Assembly: GCF_047123305.1 (NCBI RefSeq)
Contig: NZ_CP138918.1
Coordinates: 1,736,001-1,800,000, forward strand
From: Thalassobius sp047123305
GTDB lineage: Bacteria; Pseudomonadota; Alphaproteobacteria; Rhodobacterales; Rhodobacteraceae
Reading direction: 5' to 3'
DNA: 64,000 nt
Below, piece by piece: positions 50,883 through 59,821 of this stretch. Under the pieces are notes generated by a model. The model saw only the letters and a list, made by a program, of their open reading frames with translations. It made no database searches and was not told the origin of the DNA. Position 1 is the first letter of the stretch; the number at the start of each line of letters is the position of its first letter. The position numbers and the translations under genes are program-made.

Positions 50883-50912
50883 TAGATACGTGGAATTTTG
50901 CAACCTTGTCAA
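50883..50912 (-). promoter_or_regulatory. Candidate ecm promoter
   Basis: Minus strand TTGACA (50912-50907) and TATCTA (50888-50883) with an 18-base gap, 58 bases before the ecm start. A TTGCAAAA word lies inside the spacer, similar to half-sites reported for RamB/PccR-type regulators. Confidence 0.5.
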
Positions 50913-50987
50913 TTCGCCGCGTCGCAGCGTCAGAAAATGCTGCAGTGCGAGATTTACCCCGCCTGCGTTCCACGCCATTCTGCCCCC

Positions 50988-52352
50988 ATGACACGAAGCG
51001 TTGAAATGCCCCTCTGGGCGCTGGTTCTTTTGGTGGCCTTTGCGGCCGTGACCTTTGCCTCCCACTTTCTTTTTCCCTCAGTGCGCTGGTTCTTCCGCAA
51101 GCGGATGCAGCGGCTGGTGGGGCAGTTGAACACCCGCCTCAGCCGTCCGATTGAGCCGTTCAAGCTGGCGCGGCGCTACGACATGATCGAACGGTTGATC
51201 TATGATCCCGATGTCAGCAAGGCGGTGTCTGACTACGCCAAAAAGGAAAAAATCCCCGAAGCGGTGGCGTTTGAGAAAGCCCGCGGCTATGCGCGGGAGA
51301 TTGTGCCGGCCTTTTCCGCTTGGACATACTTCCGCTTTGGATCGCGGGTGGCAGAGCTGTTGGGGCGCAGTTTCTATCGTGTGCGGGTGCTAAATAAAGA
51401 CCTGAAACGGATCGAAGAGATCGACAAAGACGCCACCGTTGTGCTGGTCGCCAATCATCGGTCCAACATGGACTACGTGCTGCTGACCTTCTTAGCCTCC
51501 CGCAACGGCGCGCTGAGCTATGCTGTGGGAGAATGGGCGCGTGGCTGGCCATTGGGGCCGCTGGTGCGGGCGATGGGGGCCTATTTTATCAGGCGTCGCG
51601 ACGGCAATGATCTCTATCGTGAAGTGCTGGCAAACTACGTGCATCAGGCCACGCAGGCGGGTGTCAGCCAGGCCGTGTTTCCCGAAGGGCGGCTGAGTCT
51701 GGACGCCAAACTTGGGGCGCCGAAGCTGGGGATCTTGAAATATATTTTCGACGCGCATCAGGAAGGTGGACGCGAGGTGGTCTTTGTCCCCGTGGCGCTG
51801 AACTATGATCGTTTGCTGGAAGATCAGGTGCTGATCGCCGCGCAGACCAAAGGCAAAGGCAAGTTTCGCGTCAAGCTGCGACGTGCCATCTGGGGCTCGC
51901 TCAAGATTTGGTGGCTGGGGCGGCAGGAACGGCGCAAACGTTATGGCAGTGCCGCAGTGCGTTTTGGCGAGCCGGTCTCGCTCAGCAGTTTTGACGGCGA
52001 TGTGCAGGCGCTGGCCGAGGGGCTGATGGGGCAGATTGCCCGCGACATGCCGGTGTTGCCGGTGCCATTGATTGCGCATGTGTTGCTGCAGGCCGAAGGG
52101 CCGCTGTCGCAAGAGGTTCTGGAGTTGCGCCTGGAGAAAGCGATGCAGAAGCTGCCCGAACGCAACATCTACCTGCCGCGACGTCGTTCTAGCCTCGCCG
52201 TGCAACAATCTATCGCGCTGCTGACAGGTCGAGGCGTCCTGAAAGAGGGCCCCGAAGGTATCGCCATCGTGCAAGAAAGATTGGACGTTCTGGAGTTTTA
52301 CGCCAGCTCGATCGCACATTTTTTTTGCGATCGCAGCAAAGGGGCGGTCTGA
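50988..52352 (+). CDS. PlsB-like glycerol-3-phosphate acyltransferase
   Basis: 454 residues from ATG 50988; no strong ribosome site, and ATG 51006 is an alternative. A membrane segment (about 7-27) precedes acyltransferase blocks. NHRSNMDYVLL (HX4D), GAYFIRRRDGNDLYREVLANYV, FPEGRLSLDAKLGAPKLG and VFVPVALNYDRLLE match the order in E. coli PlsB, but the protein is about half as long. It probably begins phospholipid synthesis by acylating glycerol-3-phosphate. It lies between divergent ecm and ccr. Confidence 0.8.
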   Translation: MTRSVEMPLWALVLLVAFAAVTFASHFLFPSVRWFFRKRMQRLVGQLNTRLSRPIEPFKLARRYDMIERLIYDPDVSKAVSDYAKKEKIPEAVAFEKARGYAREIVPAFSAWTYFRFGSRVAELLGRSFYRVRVLNKDLKRIEEIDKDATVVLVANHRSNMDYVLLTFLASRNGALSYAVGEWARGWPLGPLVRAMGAYFIRRRDGNDLYREVLANYVHQATQAGVSQAVFPEGRLSLDAKLGAPKLGILKYIFDAHQEGGREVVFVPVALNYDRLLEDQVLIAAQTKGKGKFRVKLRRAIWGSLKIWWLGRQERRKRYGSAAVRFGEPVSLSSFDGDVQALAEGLMGQIARDMPVLPVPLIAHVLLQAEGPLSQEVLELRLEKAMQKLPERNIYLPRRRSSLAVQQSIALLTGRGVLKEGPEGIAIVQERLDVLEFYASSIAHFFCDRSKGAV

Positions 52353-52387
52353 TTTTCTGCACTCGCGAGGTCATAAAATTACAAAAG

Positions 52388-52460
52388 TTGCGCAAATAGG
52401 ATTGCTTTGTTGCGCATCCATCTTTACCTCTTGGGTCAGGCCCGCGATTCTGCATCGCGG
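52388..52460. promoter_or_regulatory. Operator-like repeats upstream of ccr
   Basis: TTGCGCAA (52388-52395) and TTGCGCAT (52410-52417), with centres 22 bp apart, then the inverted repeat CCGCGAT/ATCGCGG (52442-52460), 24-96 bases before the ccr start. Confidence 0.45.
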
Positions 52461-52483
52461 CATGATCACTATTGGAGGCTCAG

Positions 52484-53773
<1,290 letters not shown>

Positions 53774-53926
53774 GGTTCCTGCTCAGGTGCAGTGCCTGCA
53801 CTGCACGAATTGGCCGCGCTTCCAGACCCCGGAGCGCGGCCTCTTAATTTTTTGGCAATGTTTCTTGTTTAACGCGAGTAGTGTTAGGGTGACCTCGGTG
53901 GGAGGGGGAACCTGGAAAGGGGCCCT

Positions 53927-54100
53927 ATGCCAAACGATTGGATTTTAGAGGTCTTGAGTGACCTGAAATGCTTTGCAGATCAAAATGGTCTGGCGCTTCT
54001 GGCGCATCAACTGGAAACAACAAAACAGGTGGCTGAGGCCGAGATAACCGAGGTGCACCAGCGATCCGCGCAGCCAATCGGGGCGGCGCCCAAGGCCTGA
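53927..54100 (+). CDS. Small conserved-looking protein, 57 residues
   Basis: From ATG 53927, with AAAGGGG upstream, to TGA 54098-54100. The first 45 residues are helical and amphipathic (WILEVLSDLKCFADQNGLAL and LAHQLETTKQVAEAEITEV), followed by a Ser/Gln/Pro/Ala tail. I recall similar short proteins in other Rhodobacteraceae, but no function is known to me. It is the first of a plus-strand run continuing to a hypothetical protein, a helicase and an SDR gene. It reads without interruption and has a good start. Confidence 0.6.
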   Translation: MPNDWILEVLSDLKCFADQNGLALLAHQLETTKQVAEAEITEVHQRSAQPIGAAPKA

Positions 54101-54148
54101 GAACGGTCGGGTAAGGCAACATTGGCCGGGATCCGTTTTGATCGGGGC

Positions 54149-54574
54149 ATGCTCCGGTTGTACCCCTTGCCCCTCACCACATGCTTTGCCCCGGCGGACC
54201 TGCCTCTTGCAGGTGAACCGTCTGTTTGGCTGGTTTGGGAAGATCGCGATATGAATTGGGCCGCCGCCGCAGGACTATCGCAAACATCGTGGCCCCAATG
54301 TGTTGCTGTCTGGCAGTCTGAGCATCGCACGCCGGAGGCGTTGGCGGGGCTGGTGTTGGGCCTGAAAGAAATGGGCGTCCCGCTGGCGGGGCAGCGACGG
54401 TTGCAGAAGTTGGCAGCGCAGGGTCCCCGCCGCCTGCACCGGATCGCGCGGGTAACGCCGCCGCAGATGCAGCGATGGTGCCGTAAAATGCTGCAAATCC
54501 CTGAGGGTTCCCCTGGGACGAAACCAGAACACCTCTGGCCCTTCCGGCCGCTGCGGGATAGGGTCGCGCCATGA
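54149..54574 (+). CDS. Hypothetical protein upstream of a RecD-like helicase
   Basis: 141 residues from ATG 54149; a TTG nine codons earlier is an alternative. The 4-base ATGA overlap with the next gene supports coding. It is Trp- and Arg-rich (VWLVWEDRDMNWAAAAGLSQTSWPQCVAVWQSEHRT and RRLHRIARVTPPQMQRWCRKML), basic in the second half, with no signal or membrane segment. I do not recognise a family. Translational coupling suggests it works with the helicase. Confidence 0.6.
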   Translation: MLRLYPLPLTTCFAPADLPLAGEPSVWLVWEDRDMNWAAAAGLSQTSWPQCVAVWQSEHRTPEALAGLVLGLKEMGVPLAGQRRLQKLAAQGPRRLHRIARVTPPQMQRWCRKMLQIPEGSPGTKPEHLWPFRPLRDRVAP

Positions 54575-56106
54575 CTGTTCCTGCGCTGCAATTCTCTGAC
54601 GATCAGGCCGTGGCCTATGATCGGATCTCTGACATCCTGCGCGCTGCAGGGGTGGATCTGGACGAAGATCTGCTGACCCCGCCCCATGACGGGCGCAATC
54701 GGGTTGTGGCCGTCACTGGTAAGGCGGGATCGGGCAAAACCCTGTTGCTGGCACAGCTTTACAAAGCTTTGGAAGCCGCTGGCGTCAGTGTGGTGTCGGG
54801 CGACTACGAGGGTAAAAAGGGTAAGGACCGCCGGACCTTGGCCATTCTCGCCCCCACAAACAAGGCGGCCAGCGTGCTGCGCATGCGCGGGGTGCCGGCA
54901 ACAACCATCCACCGTATTCTCTACACACCGGTCTATGATCCTGAGTATGAAAAGATTGCCGAGTGGCTGGCAGGCAGTGGCGACAAACCCGACATCGAAG
55001 AGTTGACCGACGAGGCACTGGAGCGGGCAAAGGCGTTCTACGAGCTGCACAAATCCATCCCCGGTGCCTTGGCGGCGGCGGGCCTTCGTGGTTCGGACTT
55101 TATCACCGGCTGGAAACGGCGGGATGAGGCTTTGGACATTGGGTTCATCGACGAAAGCTCGATGCTGGATGACAAACAGGTCACCGATCTGAAAGAGATT
55201 TTTCCGACGCTGGTGCTGTTTGGCGATCCGGCGCAGTTGGCCCCCGTGGGGCAGTCCGGTCAGATGGTTTTTGACACACTGCCGAAAGAGGCTGTGATGA
55301 ACCTCAGCCGGATTCACCGGCAAGAGGCGGACAACCCCATTCTGGATCTCGCCCATGCGCTGGCCGATCCGCAGATCGGGTTTGAGGATTTCGAACGGAT
55401 GGTCGAAGACAGCGCGCGGCGGGATGACCGCGTGGTTTGGGGCCAGCGGGTCGAGGTTGATCTGATGGCGCGTTCGCCGGTGCTGGTCTGGCGCAACGCC
55501 ACGCGGATCCGGCTGATCAACGCCTTCCGGTCCGTCTACGGCGCGCCTGAGGACGAACTGCTGTCGGGTGAGCCGCTGATCTGTGACGGCATCGAACTGC
55601 CGCTGAAACACCGCAAAAAGCGCCTCGATCTGGAAGCGCGCGGCCTGATCAAAGGCGCGCAGGTGGTGTTTCTGGGCAAGGGGCGCAAGCCCGGCTTCTC
55701 GCGCCTTCATGTGATGGGGGCGGAAGATCCGCAGGTGTCGGCGGCCTCGATTGTGAAGATCGAAAAACCAGACGAGGAAGAGCCGTTCATCCCTTTCGCG
55801 GCGCGTATGGGTGCGGTGTTCCTGCACGGGGCCGCTGTGACGATCCACAAGGCGCAGGGGTCGCAATGGAAGGACGTGCAGGTCTTTGCCCCTGATCTCT
55901 ATGCTGCCGCCCGCATGGGGCGGGTGGAGGCGGGGCAACCGCTGTGGAAACGTCTGGCCTATGTGGCGATCACCCGGGCCGAAGAGAGATTGCATTGGGT
56001 GGTGCGCCCCCGCCTGTCCAAACCTTCAGCGCCGTTGCGCATCGATGACCTGAAGGCCAAAGCTGCGCCGACCCTGACCCTCACGCAGGAGGTAAGTGAG
56101 ACATGA
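54571..56106 (+). CDS. RecD/UvrD-like superfamily I DNA helicase
   Basis: 511 residues. Walker A is GKAGSGKT (50-57), then LAPTNKAASVLRMRG, Walker B IDESSMLD (about 192-199), LFGDPAQLAPVG (motif III) and LSRIHRQEADNPIL. The C-terminal UvrD_C_2 region has HKAQGSQWKDVQVF and YVAITRAEERLHWVV. It resembles stand-alone RecD-like helicases, including Dda-type enzymes, that act on single-strand/double-strand junctions; the RecB/RecC partners are not here. It overlaps its neighbours on both sides by 4 bases. Confidence 0.85.
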   Translation: MTVPALQFSDDQAVAYDRISDILRAAGVDLDEDLLTPPHDGRNRVVAVTGKAGSGKTLLLAQLYKALEAAGVSVVSGDYEGKKGKDRRTLAILAPTNKAASVLRMRGVPATTIHRILYTPVYDPEYEKIAEWLAGSGDKPDIEELTDEALERAKAFYELHKSIPGALAAAGLRGSDFITGWKRRDEALDIGFIDESSMLDDKQVTDLKEIFPTLVLFGDPAQLAPVGQSGQMVFDTLPKEAVMNLSRIHRQEADNPILDLAHALADPQIGFEDFERMVEDSARRDDRVVWGQRVEVDLMARSPVLVWRNATRIRLINAFRSVYGAPEDELLSGEPLICDGIELPLKHRKKRLDLEARGLIKGAQVVFLGKGRKPGFSRLHVMGAEDPQVSAASIVKIEKPDEEEPFIPFAARMGAVFLHGAAVTIHKAQGSQWKDVQVFAPDLYAAARMGRVEAGQPLWKRLAYVAITRAEERLHWVVRPRLSKPSAPLRIDDLKAKAAPTLTLTQEVSET

Positions 56107-56822
56107 AGACAATCATCATCACCGGTGCCAGCGCCGGAATTGGCGCCGCCTGTGCCCAAGCCTTTCTGGATGCCGGTTGGAAAGTGGGCCTGCTGGCGCG
56201 CCGCGCAGATGCGTTGCAAGCTGTGGCTGCGGGCCATGATAACGCCGTGGTGCTGCCTTGTGACGTAACGGATGCCGCTGCCGTGAAAGCAGCCTTTGCA
56301 GCCTTTACCGCGCAGGCAGGGCGCTTGGACGTGCTGTTCAACAACGCAGGCATGTTCGGCAAGGCCGCCCCGATTGATGAGATCGACAGCGGTGAATGGG
56401 ATCAGGTGCGCGCCGTTAACCTTGATGGCATGGTCTATTGTGCGCAGGCGGCCTTTGCCCAGATGCGTCAGCAGAAGCCACAAGGTGGACGGATCATCAA
56501 CAACGGTTCAATCTCGGCTCACACACCGCGCGAAGGTTCGGTGACCTATACGACCACCAAACACGCAATCACCGGGTTGACCAAATCGCTGTCTCTGGAC
56601 GGGCGCGCCTTCGGCATTGCCTGCGGGCAGATTGACATTGGCAATGCCCGGACCGAGCTGTTGCAGGGCATCATTGATCTGGACCCCGAAAACGCACCGC
56701 CGACGATGGGGGTTGAGAATGTCACCCAGGCGGTGATGAATATGGCCAACCTGCCCCCCGAGGCAAACGTGCAGTTCATGACGCTGATGGCAACCACAAT
56801 GCCCTATATCGGGCGGGGTTAA
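56103..56822 (+). CDS. Short-chain dehydrogenase/reductase
   Basis: 239 residues of the classical SDR type. The cofactor loop is TGASAGIGAACAQAF (about 6-20), with NNAGMF, and the catalytic Tyr and Lys in YTTTKHAITG (YxxxK). The substrate is unknown. It overlaps the helicase stop by 4 bases (ATGA). A GC-rich stem CGCCGCG/CGCGGCG (56829-56845) lies between it and the convergent TIGR02186 gene, without a T-run. Confidence 0.85.
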   Translation: MKTIIITGASAGIGAACAQAFLDAGWKVGLLARRADALQAVAAGHDNAVVLPCDVTDAAAVKAAFAAFTAQAGRLDVLFNNAGMFGKAAPIDEIDSGEWDQVRAVNLDGMVYCAQAAFAQMRQQKPQGGRIINNGSISAHTPREGSVTYTTTKHAITGLTKSLSLDGRAFGIACGQIDIGNARTELLQGIIDLDPENAPPTMGVENVTQAVMNMANLPPEANVQFMTLMATTMPYIGRG

Positions 56823-56846
56823 GGCGCGCGCCGCGGGGCGCGGCGA

Positions 56847-57623
56847 TCAACCTTCCCGGATCAGCCGGAACAGGGCAGAGGCGCCCCAACCTGCCACAAT
56901 GGCAATGAAGATCGACAGCAGGCCATATATTGGGGCCTGCTCATGGGCGAGGTTGTAGAGGAACCGCTCCAGCCCGACCTTGCGCACGTCGATCACCGTT
57001 TCCAGATCCGCCACCACATGGCCACCCCGCAGCAGGAAAATCCGCGCGCTATAGTCACCCTCGGTCAAGTTCGACGGCAAAGAGATGGAGGAGCGGAACA
57101 ACGTCTGCTGATCCACCTCCACCGCGTTTTCCAACAGTTGGTAACTGCCGTTTTCGGCCTGGATCCGCATCAGGGCTCCGGTGAAGGCTTGCGTGTTGCC
57201 AAACTGAACCGTGGCGCTGACCGATTGGATCGCCCGGTCGATGGTGATGGCGTAACGCTCGTTCTCGATCCGGCGCAGGATCTGCCCCAATGGCGCAGAG
57301 GACGCGACCGCGTAGAAGGCGGGGGCTTTGTTCACTTCCAGCGCGGCACCGTTGATCCAGATGCCAAACTTCTTTTCTTTGCGCCGGACGGTGACGGGGC
57401 CGGTGGGGCCTTCGATTGCGATGATGACATCCAGGTCGCTGTCAGGGATGGCAGTTTCCCGTTTCACCGCGCCAAAAATCAGGATGTCGGAGCCGTCAAA
57501 CTGTGCGGTGATGGCCACCTTGTCCTGGCTGAGGCCCAGCACAATTTCCTCGTCGGCCTGTGCCGTGTTGGCGCTCCATAACGTGCTCACTATCAGGGAG
57601 AGGAGAAGGGCAAGCTGTTTCAT
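56847..57623 (-). CDS. TIGR02186 family exported protein
   Basis: 258 residues. A signal peptide (1-23, LLSLIVSTLWSANTAQA) precedes a periplasmic beta-rich domain (EEIVLGLSQDKVAITAQFDGSDILIFGAVKRE) and a C-terminal membrane helix (about 229-250, PIYGLLSIFIAIVAGWGASAL). This layout is that of TIGR02186 proteins, which are commonly next to TauE/SafE-type permeases. It overlaps the upstream permease gene by 4 bases, so the two are co-translated. The function is unknown. Confidence 0.82.
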   Translation of the reverse strand: MKQLALLLSLIVSTLWSANTAQADEEIVLGLSQDKVAITAQFDGSDILIFGAVKRETAIPDSDLDVIIAIEGPTGPVTVRRKEKKFGIWINGAALEVNKAPAFYAVASSAPLGQILRRIENERYAITIDRAIQSVSATVQFGNTQAFTGALMRIQAENGSYQLLENAVEVDQQTLFRSSISLPSNLTEGDYSARIFLLRGGHVVADLETVIDVRKVGLERFLYNLAHEQAPIYGLLSIFIAIVAGWGASALFRLIREG

Positions 57624-58552
57624 TGGCTCCCCCCTTGTGCGGCGGGACGTGACAGGGAGTATAGCTCGCTCGGCTCCAACAGCAGATCCAGTGCGATCTT
57701 GCCACAGACCGAGAGAACCAGAAGGGCCAAGAGAACCCGCAGCATTTCCGCCTTCAATTTCACCCCGATGGTGCTGCCCAGCTGCGCGCCAACCACGCCG
57801 CCGATCAGCAGGAAAACCGCCAGAGGCAGATCCACCGTTTTGTTGGTGATGGCATGCAGGAGCGTGTTGAAACCGGCCACAAAGATGATCTGGAACAGCG
57901 AGGTGCCGACCACCACTTTGGTGGGCATCCCAAGGATGTAGATCATCGCAGGCACCATGATGAAGCCGCCGCCAACCCCCATGACCGCAGAGAGAACCCC
58001 AACCGAAGCGCCGACCAGCAACACCGGAATGACCGAGATATAGAGACCCGAGGCGCGGAATCGCATCTTGAATGGCAGCCCATGCACCCAGTTGTGTTGA
58101 CTGCGCTTGCGCCGCACCCCGCCGGATTTGCGCGCCCGTCGGATCGCCCTCAGGCTCTCAATCAGCATCAAGCCACCGATCACCCCAAGGAAAATCACAT
58201 AGCAGAGCTGCACCAGCAGATCGACCTGGCCCAGAGATTTCAGGTAGTTGAACAGCATGATGCCGAAAGCGGATCCCACCAGCCCGCCAGCCAGCAGCAT
58301 CCAACCCATCTTCAGGTCAACGGTCTTGCGTTTCAGATGGGCAAAGAGGCCCGACACCGAAGAGGCAACAATCTGGTTGGCGGAGGTCGCCACCGCAACA
58401 GCGGGCGGGATACCGACAAAGAACAACAGAGGCGTGATCAGAAATCCACCGCCCACGCCAAATATGCCGGAAAGCACGCCCACAATCCCGCCAAGTCCAA
58501 AGAGAAGGAAGATATTGACCGAGACCTCGGCGATGGGGAGGTAGATGTGCAT
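57620..58552 (-). CDS. TSUP family membrane permease (TauE/SafE-like)
   Basis: 310 residues from ATG 58552, with AGGAAAATAT upstream; a longer in-frame reading is not family-like. Two repeat motifs, GVLSGIFGVGGGFLITPLL (about 25-43) and GVLSAVMGVGGGFIMVPAM, with about eight helices. It probably exports a small organosulfur or other anionic compound. It is co-translated with the TIGR02186 protein, which fits a known gene pairing. It is distinct from the TSUP gene at 31442. Confidence 0.88.
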   Translation of the reverse strand: MHIYLPIAEVSVNIFLLFGLGGIVGVLSGIFGVGGGFLITPLLFFVGIPPAVAVATSANQIVASSVSGLFAHLKRKTVDLKMGWMLLAGGLVGSAFGIMLFNYLKSLGQVDLLVQLCYVIFLGVIGGLMLIESLRAIRRARKSGGVRRKRSQHNWVHGLPFKMRFRASGLYISVIPVLLVGASVGVLSAVMGVGGGFIMVPAMIYILGMPTKVVVGTSLFQIIFVAGFNTLLHAITNKTVDLPLAVFLLIGGVVGAQLGSTIGVKLKAEMLRVLLALLVLSVCGKIALDLLLEPSELYSLSRPAAQGGSQ

Positions 58553-58655
58553 ATATTTTCCTAGCCCGCCACTTTGCCGTTTCGCAAGGGGGGAAGCTTG
58601 AGGAAGGCGAAATTGTTTCAAGATTTGTGATGCTTGAGGCATCCGTTGGTGAAGG

Positions 58656-58728
58656 GAGGGCGTTGCCCCTCTGTGGTCAAAATGGGATTTTGCCCCCATT
58701 CACCCCAGGATTTTTTGGCCAAGAAGAA
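58656..58728 (+). repeat. Dispersed intergenic repeat, copy D
   Basis: Small inverted repeats (AGGGC/GCCCCT and AATGGG/CCCATT, 58656-58700) are followed by CACCCCAGGATTTTTTGGCC and AAGAAGAA (58701-58728). It matches the GGATATTT...CCAAGAAGAA unit of the elements at 3935-3963 and 22188-22217. Confidence 0.6.
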
Positions 58729-58755
58729 TTTTGCAGGCCACGGTCTGCATAGAAA

Positions 58756-58781
58756 AACGGGCGGTTTTGACACCGCCCGTT
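58756..58781 (-). terminator. Intrinsic terminator of the BMP-type transporter operon
   Basis: 10-bp stem AACGGGCGGT (58756-58765) / ACCGCCCGTT (58772-58781), with a T-rich tail on the minus strand, 26 bases after the permease stop. Confidence 0.82.
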
Positions 58782-58807
58782 GTAACAGTTCTTGAGGAAA
58801 GAGGTGC

Positions 58808-59818
58808 TTAGCGTTCTTTCACATAGGGCTGGCCGCCAGCACGGGGTGGAATGGCCTTGCCCACGAAACCCGCGAGGATCACCACGGTCAGGATATAGGG
58901 CAGGGCGCCCAAGAGCTGACTTTGGACGGCGATGCCGATCACGCCTTCGATCACGTCTGGGCGCAGTTCCAGCGCCTGGAACAGGCCGAACAGCAGAGTC
59001 GCCCAGAGCGCATACCACGGCCGCCACTTGGCGAAGATCAGCGCTGCCAGCGCGATATAGCCCCGGCCTGCGGTCATATCCTTGACGAAACCCGCCTGCA
59101 GCGCGGTGGCCAGGTAAGCCCCTGCAAGGCCGCAGAGCACGCCACAGATTATCACCGCCGAATAGCGCAATGAAACCACCGAAACACCGGCCGTGTCGAC
59201 CGAGGCGGGGTTTTCCCCAACGGCCCGCAGGCGCAGGCCGAAACGGGTGCGATAGAGCACCCACCAGGTCAGCGGCACCATTGCCAGCGCCAGGTAGACA
59301 AGCACCGGGTGGCCCGAGATCAGCTCGGAATAGATTTGTTGCAGCGGTGAGGCTTCGGCGATCAGCTTGGACAGCTGTGTGCCTGAGGCTTCGGCGTCGG
59401 CAGGGCCAATGGCGAAGGGCAGGGTGATAGGTTCAAACCGGGCCCCGTCGACCAACTGCGGGGTGCGTCCGCCCTGTTTGAACCAGTCCTGTGCAATCAG
59501 CACCGTCAGGCCGCCGGCCAGCATAGTGATCGCCAGACCCGAGATCAGCTGATTGCCGCGGAAGGTGATCGAGGCCAGCCCGTGCAGGCCCGAGAGCAGC
59601 ACAGAGACCGCGACGCCAGCGCCGAGACCTACCCAGACGTTGCCCGAGGTATAGGCCACGGCCGCCGAGAAGAAGGCAGCGGCTAGCATCTTGCCTTCCA
59701 GGCCGATGTCGAAAATGCCCGCGCGTTCCGAATAGAGACCTGCCAGACAGGCCAGCAGCAGCGGCGTTGCGAAACGGACGGTGGTGTCCAAAACCTGCAG
59801 GAGTGTGAGGAAATCCAT
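58808..59818 (-). CDS. ABC transporter permease, BMP/nucleoside importer type (second)
   Basis: 336 residues with about eight to nine helices. TPLLLACLAGLYSERAGIFDIGLEGKMLAAAFFSA is the family's signature opening, with GRGYIALAALIFAKWRPW late. It is the second membrane subunit of an importer for nucleosides or related compounds, as in the PnrA/NupN-P type systems (family knowledge). It starts 3 bases after the first permease. Confidence 0.9.
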   Translation of the reverse strand: MDFLTLLQVLDTTVRFATPLLLACLAGLYSERAGIFDIGLEGKMLAAAFFSAAVAYTSGNVWVGLGAGVAVSVLLSGLHGLASITFRGNQLISGLAITMLAGGLTVLIAQDWFKQGGRTPQLVDGARFEPITLPFAIGPADAEASGTQLSKLIAEASPLQQIYSELISGHPVLVYLALAMVPLTWWVLYRTRFGLRLRAVGENPASVDTAGVSVVSLRYSAVIICGVLCGLAGAYLATALQAGFVKDMTAGRGYIALAALIFAKWRPWYALWATLLFGLFQALELRPDVIEGVIGIAVQSQLLGALPYILTVVILAGFVGKAIPPRAGGQPYVKER

Positions 59819-59821
59819 CGC

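Noticed and set aside
50826..51065. Longer N terminus for ethylmalonyl-CoA mutase
   Set aside because: The extra 80 codons are not family-like, overlap the promoter and the divergent gene, and the ATG at 50825 has a strong ribosome site.
54007..55995. A 662-codon open frame on the minus strand
   Set aside because: It is antisense to the RecD-like helicase, which has clear motifs and 4-base overlaps with both neighbours. Long antisense frames are common at high G+C.
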